This document shows, piece by piece, positions 17,347 through 27,352 of a DNA stretch of 56,777 nucleotides. Position numbers and translations under genes: made by a program. Under the pieces are notes generated by a model. The model saw only the letters and a list, made by a program, of their open reading frames with translations. It was not told the DNA's origin and made no database searches. The stretch comes from Planctomycetota bacterium (GTDB taxonomy: Bacteria > Planctomycetota > OFTM77). The stretch spans positions 1 to 56,777 of the forward strand of contig JAJDCO010000051.1 of the NCBI GenBank assembly GCA_029260795.1. The letters are read 5' to 3'. Position 1 is the first letter of the stretch, and every line of letters starts with the position of its first letter.

Positions 17347-19857
17347 ATGCCGTGCGCGTCGCCGATTCCGCTGCCGCTTCGCCTCCTGCTCGTGATCCTC
17401 GGCTTCCTCGTCGCCTCCGCCACCGCTCAAGAGTCCGCGAAGCCCGACGCCGACTCATTCGACGGCGTGTTCGTGATGGAGCTGGGCGGCAAAGAGGTGG
17501 GTCGCGAGAAGGTGTCCATCGACTCCGAAGGCTGGAGCGCCGAGTCGACCTTCGACATCCTCGGCGTCCAGAAGGGTCACCTGACGGCCTCTTCCCGCCG
17601 CCAGGCGGACGGCTCGGTGAAGTTCACACTGAAGCAGCACGTCAACGGAAAGGACGTGACCATCGAGGCGGTGCGCACCGAGAAGCAGGTGACGGGGACG
17701 CTCACCGCCGTCGGCCAAGACTACGCGGTCGACTTCGCCTACGATCCGCCGGGCCTCCTCTACATGGACCTCGTTTGGAGCATCTACATCGACCTGGGCC
17801 GCTACTATTCCGAGCAACGGTCCAAGAATGCCCTGCGAGCGGGCTCCGTCGTACGGGGCATGGTACCGAACCCGCAGGGCTCGCCTGTCCTGATCGAGCT
17901 CAAGGAGATCGAGAGCATCACGCAGGTGATCGCGGGCCAGCCCGAACCGCTCACGCACTACCGCTTCACGCTCGCCGATCGCGTCGAGGTCTCGATGGTC
18001 TGCAATGCCGACGGCTTGCCCCTGCGCTTCGCGATCCCGAGCCAAAGCATCCAAGGCACCCTCGAGGGCTTCGAGTCGGTGCTCATCCCCAGCGGCAAGG
18101 GCCGCAGCGCGCTCGATCGAGGCGGCTGGCGCGCCAAGCTCTCGCCAGCCGCACACGCGGTCGTGGCCGAAGAGAAGGTCATGATCCCGATGCGCGACGG
18201 CGTGAAGCTCGCCTCGGATCTCTACCGGCCCGAGGCCGACGGGAAGTACCCGACGATCCTGATCCGGACTCCCTATAGCCGCGCCACCGAAGGCCTGACC
18301 AAGGGAGACCGATACGCTTCGCGAGGATACGTGGTCGTGGCGCAGGACGTGCGCGGGCGCTTCGACAGCGAGGGTGAGTGGTATCCCCTCGAGAACGAGA
18401 TGAACGACGGCTCCGACACGATCGATTGGATCGCGAAGCAGCCTTGGAGCGACGGCCAGGTCGGCATGATTGGCGCGAGCTACGTCGGCTGGGTGCAATG
18501 GTATGCCGCCAAGAGTGGCAACCCTCATTTGAAGGCGATCATCCCGCAGGTGTCGCCGCCCGATCCCACCGAGAACATTCCCTATGAAGGCGGCGCCTTC
18601 CTCCTCAGCAGCGGCTGGTGGGCCAAGGTCCTCGAGCACATGGAGGCGATCGGCGGCGCCGGACTCCCGACGCTCGACTGGGGAGACAAGCTGCAGACCC
18701 TTCCGTTGAATGATCTCGACAAGGCCTTGGGCACGACCCATCCCTTCCTCGATGACTGGGTGAACCGCCCACCGACCGACCCGGCCTGGGACGCCGTGCG
18801 CTACCAGACCCACTACTCGAAGATGAACGTGGCCGTGCTGAACCTCTCGGGCTGGTTCGACGGCGATCAGCCGGGCGCCCCTCAAAACTTCGTCGGCATG
18901 CGGGAGCACGGCCCCGAAGCCATGCGGGACCATCAATACCTGCTCATGGGGGCTTGGGGGCACGCCTTCAATCTCCAGACGAAGCTCGGGGACATCGACT
19001 TCGGCGAGGAGGCGGTCGTCGACCTCGATGCCATCGTCGTGCGCTTCTTCGATCGCTACCTCAAGGGCGCCGACAACGGCTTCGATCAAGAGCCGCCCGT
19101 CATGGTCTTCGTCATGGGAGCCAACCGCTGGGTCCGCGACGAGAGCTGGCCGCTGAGCGGCACCGTGCCGACGAAGCTCTTCCTGGGCAGTCCCGGGCGT
19201 GCCCAGAAAGTAGAGGATGGCGGCTTCCTCGCCTTGGAGCCGACTACCGGTGAGGCCGACTCGTTCCGCTATGATCCGCACTCGCCGCGCATCATCGATT
19301 CCGATTTCGAGGACATTACGAGTGCCACCGCGACCGAGGACATCTCACACCACGAAGACCGCACGGACTACCTCGACTACCTCTCGCCACCGCTCGAGAC
19401 GGCGGCCGAGATCACGGGCCCCGTCCGCGCGATCCTTTCCGTCTCGACCGACGCCGCCGATACCGACTTCACGCTCGAGGTCTCGGTGATCTCGAAGGAC
19501 GGCACCGAGCGGGGATTGGCCGCCGGCATTCAGCGCCTGCGCTACCGCACGGGAAAGGACGAGCCCGTGCCGCCGGGAGACGTGGTGACCGTCGACATCG
19601 ACGGCTGGGCCACCTCCAAGCGCCTCGAGCCCGGCGACCGCATTCGAGTCACCATCGGCTCGTGCTTCCTGCCGGGATACGCCCGCAACCTCAACACGCT
19701 CGAGGATCCCGCCACCGCGACGAAAGGCGTCGTCGCCACCAATCGCGTTCACCACGACGCTCAGCATCCGAGCTACCTGCTGCTGCCGATCGTGCCCCGA
19801 AGAGAATCGCCTGGGTTGAGCTTTGCCGCCGACGAGAAGCTCGACCGTCGGGAGTGA
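17347..19857 (+). CDS. Exported CocE/X-Pro dipeptidyl-peptidase-like (S15) hydrolase with extra N-terminal domain
   Basis: An 836-residue protein beginning at ATG 17347 (AGGGAGA upstream) with a signal peptide (LLLVILGFLVASATAQ). Residues about 30-265 form an additional domain, beta-rich, not found in standard CocE enzymes. The S15 alpha/beta hydrolase begins near 275 (MIPMRDGVKLASDLYRP). The nucleophile is Ser378 in GASYVGW; the Asp candidate is in GWFDGDQPG and the His in GAWGH. The final part (from about 670) is the jelly-roll domain of this family (TGPVRAILSVSTDAADTDFTLEVSVI and VRVTIGSCFLPGYARNL). Family members cleave acyl or X-Pro amide bonds, sometimes beta-lactam or cocaine esters, so natural substrate remains open. 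Confidence 0.88.
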   Translation: MPCASPIPLPLRLLLVILGFLVASATAQESAKPDADSFDGVFVMELGGKEVGREKVSIDSEGWSAESTFDILGVQKGHLTASSRRQADGSVKFTLKQHVNGKDVTIEAVRTEKQVTGTLTAVGQDYAVDFAYDPPGLLYMDLVWSIYIDLGRYYSEQRSKNALRAGSVVRGMVPNPQGSPVLIELKEIESITQVIAGQPEPLTHYRFTLADRVEVSMVCNADGLPLRFAIPSQSIQGTLEGFESVLIPSGKGRSALDRGGWRAKLSPAAHAVVAEEKVMIPMRDGVKLASDLYRPEADGKYPTILIRTPYSRATEGLTKGDRYASRGYVVVAQDVRGRFDSEGEWYPLENEMNDGSDTIDWIAKQPWSDGQVGMIGASYVGWVQWYAAKSGNPHLKAIIPQVSPPDPTENIPYEGGAFLLSSGWWAKVLEHMEAIGGAGLPTLDWGDKLQTLPLNDLDKALGTTHPFLDDWVNRPPTDPAWDAVRYQTHYSKMNVAVLNLSGWFDGDQPGAPQNFVGMREHGPEAMRDHQYLLMGAWGHAFNLQTKLGDIDFGEEAVVDLDAIVVRFFDRYLKGADNGFDQEPPVMVFVMGANRWVRDESWPLSGTVPTKLFLGSPGRAQKVEDGGFLALEPTTGEADSFRYDPHSPRIIDSDFEDITSATATEDISHHEDRTDYLDYLSPPLETAAEITGPVRAILSVSTDAADTDFTLEVSVISKDGTERGLAAGIQRLRYRTGKDEPVPPGDVVTVDIDGWATSKRLEPGDRIRVTIGSCFLPGYARNLNTLEDPATATKGVVATNRVHHDAQHPSYLLLPIVPRRESPGLSFAADEKLDRRE

Positions 19858-19992
19858 CGCTCGCAGCCTCCTCTTCCCTTCTCGCCTGGCTTCCCTACAA
19901 TCCACTGCTCGGCCCTCGAACCGGGCCGGGCGGTGGTCCGATCTCTGGCGCGCCGCCGAAGCCTGAAACCATTGAGATGAACCCACGACACG

Positions 19993-22815
19993 ATGCGAAC
20001 CCGGCTGGCGCTGGCGGTCTCAGTTTTCGCCCTGCTGGGAAGCTGCAGCGGCGGATCGAGCTCGCCGCCACTCGCCGCGCCCGAAGCGGCGCTCCCCATC
20101 ACGCTCTCGAATGATCACCTCTCGCTCACGTTCGAGAGCGACCCCGAGCTCGGCGTCCGACTCACCGATGTGACCGAGCACACGGCACCGAGCCATGTGT
20201 TTCGAAACGACCCGATCGCTGGAGACGACGCTCGCTTGTGGGAAGCGCGCCTCACTCTGAGCGACGGCGACACGGCGACGATCTCCGGACGCGACGCGCG
20301 AACCTTCGAGCTCACACACGACCGAGGACCGAACGGTGAGCCGGCGCTTCGCTTCGATTGGAGCGGAGTACGCGCGCCCCTCGGAGTCGCTTTCGAGGTG
20401 TCGGTTCTCGTCTGGATCGATGTCGAGGAGCCTCTCAGCCGATGGACCGCCACCGTCGATCGCAGCCCGGGCTCGGTGCCCGCGGCGAGCCTGGATGCGC
20501 TCGATCTTCCCATCGTTCAGATCGAGCCTCCGGCGACGCCTCGCGCGGGTGAGTCGGTCTTCGACGCACAGTTCCGAACTCGCCTTCTCGTGCCCTCGAT
20601 CCAGATCGACGAGAGCCACCTCGCTCCGAACCTCCCCTTCGCACTTTGGGTTTGTCCACCGGGATTGGGCACGGCACCTGTCGACGTTTCGTGGACTCAT
20701 CCGGGCCCGCGCCAGAACATGCAGTTCGCCGCCTTGGCCGGAGTGGACCCGAAGGACCCCGGATATCGCCGCGTGCTCTTCGTCGGGACCGAAGACACGA
20801 CCGGGCACACGAAGGCGTTCCGACACCGGGCGGTGGTCGAAACGAGCCCCGATGCCGTGCGGTACGAATGGCGAGCGACGCACTTCCCGCCCTTCGCCGA
20901 TCGCACGAACGGCCGGGTGACCGAGTGGGCCAACACGTACCAGACGCCGTACCCGAGCGTGCTCGGTGCCTTGCACGCGCAGACCGATGCCTATTGGATC
21001 GACGCGACGGCCCAGTACCGACGCTTCGTCGAGCGAGTCGGCCTCGCCGGCCCGCGCCTCGAAGACAATCCGCGCCTCGTCCATACTCACGAGCCATCGT
21101 TGTACGCCGTCTTCGTCCAGTCGCGGCCCAACCAGAATCCGCCCACGCTCTATGCGAGATTCCTCGAGCGCACGCTGGCCTTTCAGCGAGCTCTCGAGAG
21201 CTCGGCGACCGAGACGCTTCCCACATTTCTCCAGTGGCAGAACTACTTCGACCAAGCCAGCCCGGTCGGCAACCCGGACACGCCGCTCTCGACGCACGTC
21301 GATGCCGGTGTGGCCGAAGCCGTCGCCTGGGCCGCCGCGCGCGACATTCAGGTCGCCCCCTACCTTCGCCCCACCGAGCTCGCCCATTGCCTCGATTGGC
21401 AGGAGTCGTTTCCGCCTTCGGCCGAAGCCTACGATCGCGCAGGACGGGCGCTGGGCTCCGACGACACCACGGAGTGTGCGGAGGGCGTGGCGCGCCTCGA
21501 CTACGCCCACCCCCAAGCCGCTGCGTGGTTCGGAGACTACCTCGGGCGAGAGCTCGTTCGTCAGTTCGGATTTCACGGGCTGTACCTGGATGTTCTCTCG
21601 GGCTCGGGGTCACGACTGACCTACGATCCGCCCGGGCTGCCGAGAGGGCACGTGCCACACGGTGGCGATGGATTCACGCGCGGCAAGGTCTCGGCCATCG
21701 ACGCGCTTCGAGAGGTCTTGCGCACCCAGCACGGCGACGATCAGCGGACATTCGTGGTCGGGGAGGCGACCGAGGAGTACCTGGCCGGTCACCTCGACGC
21801 GATGGGTAGCGGCCAGGGCTGGCTTCCCCAGCATCTGCAGCTCGCCGAACCGGCTCTGCTGGCCGATCTCGAGATCAAGGGGCTGATCACTCTGCCCGAC
21901 GGGCTCCACCTGCCGAGGGGGGCCACCGATTGGTCGCCGCCGCTCTGGAACCTCGTGTATCACGAGTGGGCGCCGGCTCAGCAGCTCACGATCCCGTGGA
22001 CGACGGTCGGGCTCGCCAACGGCGACGTCTACCCGGGCGAGTACGAGACACCCGAGGGGAGGCGGCACTTCTCGGGGCTCGACGTCGACGAGTGGGTCGA
22101 TCTGCTGAGCTACACGCATGCGCAGCTCTTCAACGTCGGCTCGAAGCCGGCGACGCTGCTGTATGACATGGGCTTCGACGCGCCGATGATTCAGCTCGAT
22201 GCCGAGGGGGAGCTCATCCTCGATGAGCAGCGCGATCCCGAAAGGGCCGCCTGGCGGATCGTCGACTTCTTCCGCACGCTGCAAGCGATGCAACGCCGCG
22301 ACCTCGCGGGACGCTTTGTACGCGTCGGGCGAGCCGAGCGTCCGCTGCCGGAGCTGCCTGGTCTTCCGACGGCTGTCGCCGTCAATCCGACGAGCGCTTG
22401 CCGGAAAACCTGGGACGGGCATGGAAACGTCACGTACCCGTTTGCCGAACGCCCCCATCCTTCACAGTCCATCGTCAAGAAGACACTCGGCAGGCAGGAG
22501 TTTCCCGTTCTGCGCGTGCTCCATTCCGTCTGGCGGAGCCCCGAAGGCGAGCTCGGGATCGTCCTCACGAACTGGTCGGGCACCTCGGCCGAATGGTCGG
22601 GGAGGATGCACCCGAAGTGGTTCGGGGAGAGGGACGACTGGAGCTGGCGCATCGCCGAGATCGAAGCCGATGGCAGCCGAAGGGTTCACGGTGAGGGTCG
22701 GGGGCCGATCTCACTCCGTGCGGACGACGGAGAGTCGCGGGGGACGGACGAGATCGTGATCGGCTCGGTTCCCGCGCGTTCAGTGCGTGTCTTCGTGCTC
22801 GAGCCGGCGCGTTGA
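19993..22815 (+). CDS. Large lipoprotein resembling DUF6259-type glycosidase-like proteins
   Basis: A 940-residue protein with a lipoprotein signal (LLGSCSG). The first 330 residues look like a beta-sandwich similar to those preceding glycosidase barrels. A probable TIM-barrel follows, with LPTFLQWQNYFDQ, DIQVAPYLRPTEL, a strand ending FHGLYLDVLSG and a FVVGEATEEYLAG strand; the Asp in GLYLDV and the Glu in GEATEEY are placed like catalytic acids. A C-terminal beta domain (GIVLTNWSG) ends the protein. I associate this architecture with DUF6259, whose activity is unproven. It lies 135 bases after the CocE-like gene. The start at 19993 has a weak ribosome site and is chosen by the signal peptide. 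Confidence 0.65.
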   Translation: MRTRLALAVSVFALLGSCSGGSSSPPLAAPEAALPITLSNDHLSLTFESDPELGVRLTDVTEHTAPSHVFRNDPIAGDDARLWEARLTLSDGDTATISGRDARTFELTHDRGPNGEPALRFDWSGVRAPLGVAFEVSVLVWIDVEEPLSRWTATVDRSPGSVPAASLDALDLPIVQIEPPATPRAGESVFDAQFRTRLLVPSIQIDESHLAPNLPFALWVCPPGLGTAPVDVSWTHPGPRQNMQFAALAGVDPKDPGYRRVLFVGTEDTTGHTKAFRHRAVVETSPDAVRYEWRATHFPPFADRTNGRVTEWANTYQTPYPSVLGALHAQTDAYWIDATAQYRRFVERVGLAGPRLEDNPRLVHTHEPSLYAVFVQSRPNQNPPTLYARFLERTLAFQRALESSATETLPTFLQWQNYFDQASPVGNPDTPLSTHVDAGVAEAVAWAAARDIQVAPYLRPTELAHCLDWQESFPPSAEAYDRAGRALGSDDTTECAEGVARLDYAHPQAAAWFGDYLGRELVRQFGFHGLYLDVLSGSGSRLTYDPPGLPRGHVPHGGDGFTRGKVSAIDALREVLRTQHGDDQRTFVVGEATEEYLAGHLDAMGSGQGWLPQHLQLAEPALLADLEIKGLITLPDGLHLPRGATDWSPPLWNLVYHEWAPAQQLTIPWTTVGLANGDVYPGEYETPEGRRHFSGLDVDEWVDLLSYTHAQLFNVGSKPATLLYDMGFDAPMIQLDAEGELILDEQRDPERAAWRIVDFFRTLQAMQRRDLAGRFVRVGRAERPLPELPGLPTAVAVNPTSACRKTWDGHGNVTYPFAERPHPSQSIVKKTLGRQEFPVLRVLHSVWRSPEGELGIVLTNWSGTSAEWSGRMHPKWFGERDDWSWRIAEIEADGSRRVHGEGRGPISLRADDGESRGTDEIVIGSVPARSVRVFVLEPAR

Positions 22816-22938
22816 TGAGCGCACGGACCGAATCCTCGGAGGCGGAGGGCGGAAGCCGGGCCTCTGAGTCGGAGGGCGGGCTTCAATTCAGTCCGCGCTC
22901 CGGGTTCGGTCCACCATTCGGCCGCGCTTCGGTGAAGC

Positions 22939-24099
22939 CTACGGCAGGAAGCGGCTGGCGGCGGCGAGCTTTTCGGGGATGTAGGTGTCGATGACGTAGT
23001 TGAGTCCCCACTTGGCCAGCGCCTGCTGCTCGGCGCGTTGGCCCAGCTTGAGGAGCTGCTGGAGTGACTTCTCCCAGCGGGGGTAGGACTTGAAGAAGGG
23101 GTCGTTCTTCAAGGCATCGTTGGCACGCTTGACGTCGACATCCTTCAAGGGATGGGTTGGCAGCTCGTAGTCGACGATGTCCTGAGGCGTCACGCCCAGG
23201 AATCTCGCCTTGGGCACGCAGAAGAACTGGTTGATGTGCGCGGCGTTGCCGGAGCCGACCTTCAGCGTGCGGTAGATGTTGCAGATCCCGTACGGATCGC
23301 AATCGACGAAAGCGTAGACCGGGATGTTCTTGTCGTCGGACAGTCGGCGGATGAAGCGACGCGTGGCGCGCGTCGGCACGCCGCCGAGTCCGACCAGAAT
23401 GCAGTTCGCCTTCTGCCAGAACTTGTGATACTGCAGCCGCTGGAACATACCGCCGGTCTCGATGGCGAGGACGAACTGGGCCTGGGTATCGAAGCGCAGG
23501 TGCTCGACCGAGTGCGGGATGGTGTAGGCGCCAGTCCCGAAGCGCGTGCAATCGATGCGGATGTCCTCGTGGGTATCGGGATCGCGGTCGACGATGACGA
23601 GCTCGCCGGCCACCGCGCCACCGTGCTCTTCGGGGTAGAACCTGAGCTGCTCGCGGGTGACGTCATCGATGGAGAACATCGCCTCGATGTCGTCCATGAC
23701 CGCATCGGACTCGTTCTGCTCGTTGAACTTCGCGTCGTCCCAGTTCTTGGACTGGTAGTAGGCGTCTCGCTTGGTGGCGAAGTCGTTGGTCTCGATCATC
23801 TCCTTCGACAGGCCCATCATGCGCAGCGACTGCGCGAAGCCCTTGACGGTGTTGACCGACAGCGAGCGGACCTTGCGCTGGCGCCCGATCTCGAAGTAGC
23901 CGCGGCGCTTGTCGTAGCGCACGTTGCTCAGTGCCCGCACCGGGAACTTCATCTCGGGCTTGTCGAGCTCGTTGATCTTGGTGAAGACGTTCTGCGCGAC
24001 CTCGGAGATGCGCTGCACGGCGACTTTGTCGAGCCCTTTCAAGGCGACCTTCTTCTTGGGCGCCGGCGTCGGCTCGGGACGCTTCTTCTTCTTGGCCAT
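22939..24099 (-). CDS. top6A: DNA topoisomerase VI subunit A (Spo11-like)
   Basis: A 386-residue protein. A Lys-rich N-terminus precedes the winged-helix CAP domain, with the catalytic tyrosine one of the pair Y114-Y115 in KRDAYYQSKNW. The TOPRIM domain shows its metal-binding Glu in AIETGG and the DxD in FVDCDPYG. The sequence FGTGAYTIPH and the ending KWGLNYVIDTYIPEKL also match the family. Topo VI makes double-strand breaks with a 5' tyrosyl link and is ATP-dependent through subunit B, whose gene ends 38 bases upstream. The enzyme is mainly archaeal and plant, and uncommon in bacteria. Confidence 0.95.
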   Translation of the reverse strand: MAKKKKRPEPTPAPKKKVALKGLDKVAVQRISEVAQNVFTKINELDKPEMKFPVRALSNVRYDKRRGYFEIGRQRKVRSLSVNTVKGFAQSLRMMGLSKEMIETNDFATKRDAYYQSKNWDDAKFNEQNESDAVMDDIEAMFSIDDVTREQLRFYPEEHGGAVAGELVIVDRDPDTHEDIRIDCTRFGTGAYTIPHSVEHLRFDTQAQFVLAIETGGMFQRLQYHKFWQKANCILVGLGGVPTRATRRFIRRLSDDKNIPVYAFVDCDPYGICNIYRTLKVGSGNAAHINQFFCVPKARFLGVTPQDIVDYELPTHPLKDVDVKRANDALKNDPFFKSYPRWEKSLQQLLKLGQRAEQQALAKWGLNYVIDTYIPEKLAAASRFLP

Positions 24100-24137
24100 C
24101 GATCAGCTCCAGTGGGCGGGGGGCGCGTCGGCGCCGG

Positions 24138-25715
24138 TCACATCTTCCGGGATCGCTCGAGGACGGTCTTGAGGTTCTCGCAGGCGTCGTCACGCTTCTT
24201 GTCATTGATGCCCAGGATGTCCTGGAGCGCGATGCCGATCTGCGGGATGTACTTTTCGATGTACGAGCGCTTCTTCGCCTCGTCCTCCTCGCGGCGCCGC
24301 TTGCGCAGGAAGGTGCCAAGCTTGCGGCCGCACTCCTGCAGGGCCAGCTTGATCTCCTTCATGATCTCGGGGTAGGAGGCGACGGCCTCCTTGGACTCCG
24401 AGGTGAAGGGGACCCAGACCGAGGCCATGTGCACGACGATGATCATCGGCCCGACCGGCATTGCGCCGCGCGACTGCTGTAGGCGATAGTTGCGCCAAGC
24501 CGTTTCGATGGTCGCCTTCGTCACCGCGCAGCCGGCTTGCTGGTAGAGCAGCGGAACGCGGTTGGCGAAGCGCAGGAGGCGAGCGGGGTCGTCACCGGTC
24601 AAGCCGCCACCGTAGGCGATGCCGGCTTCGATGCAGAAGGGCATGCCGCGATAGACGGCCGGAGAGCGCGTGACCGTGTGATAGAAGTCGGCTTCGACCT
24701 CCTTCTGGAGGCTTTTGAGTAGCAGCGTGTCACCGATCGGCGAGATGCAGTCGGTGGGGGGGGCGCTGATCTTGGTCTTCTGAATGGCGTGATAGAGCTC
24801 GTCGACCGTGCCGCGGCTCAGCCGGTGCGGGTTCGACTTGGGATCCGCCTTCGCGGACAGACAGATCTCCTGTGCGACTTTGTTGCCGACGCGCGAGAAC
24901 TCGCTCTGGAAGAACTCGGCCAGCTGCTTGGCCTTGGTCTCCTTGACCATCTTGAGCAAGACGCCCAACTCGACGCCGTAGGGGTGCGGCTTGATGGCCT
25001 GCGTCGGACGCGGCATCTCGGTCGTCGCGCGCTCGAAGACCCGCTCCTCGCCATCGGGCGTTCGGTACGTGATCTGAGCGTGCGGGTTGGTGATCGCCGT
25101 TTGCTCGAGGTACGAGTCGACCGAGTGGCGACCCCGCGAGTAGGTGCCCTCGAGCTCCATCGCGACCTCGGTGCCGTGCGGGACGTCTTCCCACTCGATG
25201 TCCTTCTCGCCGAGGCGGTCGGGACGGTTGTGCTGCGTGTCGATGCGAAGCTGGCAGGAGTACGCCTTGCGACGGGGTCCGGTCTTGGTCTTGATCTCCA
25301 CCGCCTTGCCCGTCGTGAGCATCGCGTAGAGGCCGGCCGCCGAGACGCCGATCCCCTGTTGGCCGCGCTGCTGTCGGTAGCCGTGAAACTTCGAGCCGTA
25401 GAGGAGCTTGCCGAAGACCGACGGCACCTGCGCCTTGAGGATGCCCGGTCCGTTGTCGCGCACCGTGATGCGGAAGCGGTTCTCGCGGCCGCCGGGTTCG
25501 ATGGCCACGAAGATATCGGGCGGTGTGCCCATGTCCTCGCAGGCGTCGAGGCTGTTGTCGACCATCTCCTTGATGGCGGTGAGGAGTGCCTTGCGCGGGT
25601 TGTCGAACCCGAGCAGGTGACGATTCTTGGCGAAGAACTCGGAGATCGAGATCTGCTTCTGCTTCTTCGCCAGCGTCTCCGCCGTTTCGCGCTGTGGCGC
25701 GGCCTTGGTGGACAT
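24138..25715 (-). CDS. top6B: DNA topoisomerase VI subunit B (GHKL ATPase)
   Basis: A 525-residue protein; start 25715 is preferred because GGGAGG is immediately upstream, while the ATG at 25754 has no such site. The Bergerat ATP fold shows N (KEMVDNSLDACED), G1 (RDNGPGI) and G2 (GQQGIGVSAAG) motifs. The helix-two-turn-helix and transducer domains follow, with the Lys-containing switch region near GAMPVGPMIIVVHM. The C-terminus is rich in Lys/Glu/Arg. Together with the downstream A subunit this forms a complete A2B2 enzyme from one operon (B then A, 38-base gap). Confidence 0.95.
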   Translation of the reverse strand: MSTKAAPQRETAETLAKKQKQISISEFFAKNRHLLGFDNPRKALLTAIKEMVDNSLDACEDMGTPPDIFVAIEPGGRENRFRITVRDNGPGILKAQVPSVFGKLLYGSKFHGYRQQRGQQGIGVSAAGLYAMLTTGKAVEIKTKTGPRRKAYSCQLRIDTQHNRPDRLGEKDIEWEDVPHGTEVAMELEGTYSRGRHSVDSYLEQTAITNPHAQITYRTPDGEERVFERATTEMPRPTQAIKPHPYGVELGVLLKMVKETKAKQLAEFFQSEFSRVGNKVAQEICLSAKADPKSNPHRLSRGTVDELYHAIQKTKISAPPTDCISPIGDTLLLKSLQKEVEADFYHTVTRSPAVYRGMPFCIEAGIAYGGGLTGDDPARLLRFANRVPLLYQQAGCAVTKATIETAWRNYRLQQSRGAMPVGPMIIVVHMASVWVPFTSESKEAVASYPEIMKEIKLALQECGRKLGTFLRKRRREEDEAKKRSYIEKYIPQIGIALQDILGINDKKRDDACENLKTVLERSRKM

Positions 25716-25998
25716 ACCCCTCCCACCTCGTCTGTCGTTCTCGGGTTTGGACATCAGAAACCGTTGGAGGATCTGCGGATGTGCAGACCCGACCGCCCTC
25801 GGGAAAGATCCAGATTATGGGGCCCCGTCGGCTACGCCGTCAACTCATCCTTCGTCGGTCGCGGATTCGAGGCACTCTGGGAAATCGACCGGACCACGGG
25901 GCCTTTCGAGGCGCACTCCGAATTGCCACTCAACCTGTCGCCACAATCTTCCGATGGAAGACGTGCCCGACCACGGGCCGTTCCGAGGAGGGCATGGA

Positions 25999-27009
25999 AT
26001 GCAAATGGCGGCACCCCACCTGATGGTGCACGCTCCAGCGAATCCCGTCGTTGTGATCGCTGATGACAACCCCGATGTCGTCGAGATCGTCACGCGACTT
26101 CTGGCCCCACTCGGGTACCGAGTCGACGCCGTTGGCTCGGGCCAAGAGGTCTTGAACCGAGTGGAAGCGCAAGCGCCCGATCTCGTTCTCCTCGACATCA
26201 ACATGCCGGGGCCCGACGGATTGACGGTGTGTCGCACCTTGCGGGGTCGGACCGAGACCGCTTCGGTGCCGATCGTGATCATCTCGGCGCACGACGACGA
26301 GGCGCATCGCCTCGAAGGCATTCAGGCCGGGGCCGACGACTTCCTCCCCAAGCCTTTCGCCTCCGAGCTCCTGACCGCCCGTATCGAGAGCTTGCTCCTC
26401 CGCAAGAACCTCCAAGACTCGCTGGAGAATCCCGAGTCGGTGATCCTCTCGTTGGTGCGCGCCATCGAAGCCAAGTCGCCCTACACGCAGGGGCACTCGC
26501 TGCGCGTCGCCACCAACTCGCAACGCGTCGGCCAGTTCTTGCAGCTTTCGCCCGCCAAGTGTCAGGAGCTTTACATCGGTGGGATCCTGCACGACATCGG
26601 CAAGATCGGCGTGCACGAGGACATCATCAACAAGCCCGCGACGCTGACCGAGGACGAGTTCGCGGCCATGAAGCGCCACCCGCTGATCGGAACCGACATC
26701 ATCCTCCCGTTGAAGGTGACGCAGTCCGCGATCGAGATCGTGCGCTCGCATCACGAGAAGCTGGATGGCTCCGGATACCCGCACGGCCTGAAGGGCGCAG
26801 ACATCAATGTCGAGACGCGCATCGTCGCCGTCGCCGACGCCTTCGACGCCTTGACGACCGATCGGCCCTATCGAAAGCGCCTCAGTCGACGCGAGTCCAT
26901 CGACCTCCTCGACGCCGAAGCCGACCTCGGCGTCTGGGATCGCGATATCATTCGAGCCTTCGATGAAGCCCTCGTCCGTCGACGCACCAAAGGCGACGCC
27001 GACCTCTGA
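25999..27009 (+). CDS. Response regulator with HD-GYP phosphodiesterase output
   Basis: A 336-residue protein. The receiver domain has Asp66 (LLDINMPG), acidic pocket (ADDNPD) and Lys118 (LPKPF). The HD-GYP domain has His198-Asp199 in GGILHDIGKIGV and the signature HHEKLDGSGYP (251-261), all intact, so c-di-GMP hydrolysis is likely. GAGGAGG at 25985-25991 selects ATG 25999. No cognate kinase is adjacent, so it is an orphan regulator. It faces away from topoisomerase VI, with the divergent region 25716-25998 between them. Confidence 0.9.
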   Translation: MQMAAPHLMVHAPANPVVVIADDNPDVVEIVTRLLAPLGYRVDAVGSGQEVLNRVEAQAPDLVLLDINMPGPDGLTVCRTLRGRTETASVPIVIISAHDDEAHRLEGIQAGADDFLPKPFASELLTARIESLLLRKNLQDSLENPESVILSLVRAIEAKSPYTQGHSLRVATNSQRVGQFLQLSPAKCQELYIGGILHDIGKIGVHEDIINKPATLTEDEFAAMKRHPLIGTDIILPLKVTQSAIEIVRSHHEKLDGSGYPHGLKGADINVETRIVAVADAFDALTTDRPYRKRLSRRESIDLLDAEADLGVWDRDIIRAFDEALVRRRTKGDADL

Positions 27010-27036
27010 GACTCGATGGCCCGGCCGAACACCCTG

Positions 27037-27053
27037 GCGCCCCTTCAGGGCGC
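27037..27053. repeat. TTCA-core palindrome
   Basis: GCGCCC-CTTCA-GGGCGC: arms pair perfectly around a five-base CTTCA centre. Confidence 0.5.
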
Positions 27054-27155
27054 GCGGTCCGCATTGGGCGAGTCGGTCGGGGCGTCGTATCGGCCGCGTT
27101 CCCCAGATTGCGGCCGCGCGCTTCGCGCGTGGCCTGACCTGGGGCTGGATGATGT

Positions 27156-27183
27156 CGGCCTTTCAGGCCGGGCCTTTCAGGCC
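27156..27183. repeat. Two tandem TTTCA-core palindromes
   Basis: CGGCC-TTTCA-GGCCG (27156-27170) is followed at once by GGCC-TTTCA-GGCC (27171-27183). Same core as other intergenic modules of the window, different arms. Confidence 0.5.
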
Positions 27184-27328
27184 GGCCAACCCGGCCGGGA
27201 TCAGGCGCTCTCGCGATTCGCGGCCGCGGAATCCCACCGGGGCGGCTTCGTGATCTCGGGTATCGCCCCTTCAGGCTCGTTGCGTCGAACGATCGTCTCT
27301 GAGTTACGCCAGTTGCCGGAGACCTCCC

Positions 27329-27352
27329 CCCTGGGAGCGCGGGCGGCCCGCC
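27329..27352 (+). repeat. REP-like GC-rich repeat, copy 3
   Basis: Reads CCCTGGGAGCGCGGGCGG, then CCCGCC; very similar to the copies at 15385, 15526 and 33884. Confidence 0.45.

Noticed and set aside
22816..22938. Possible small gene between the DUF6259-like gene and top6A
   Set aside because: Only repeat-like GGAGGGCGG stretches are seen, with no ribosome site and no clear frame.
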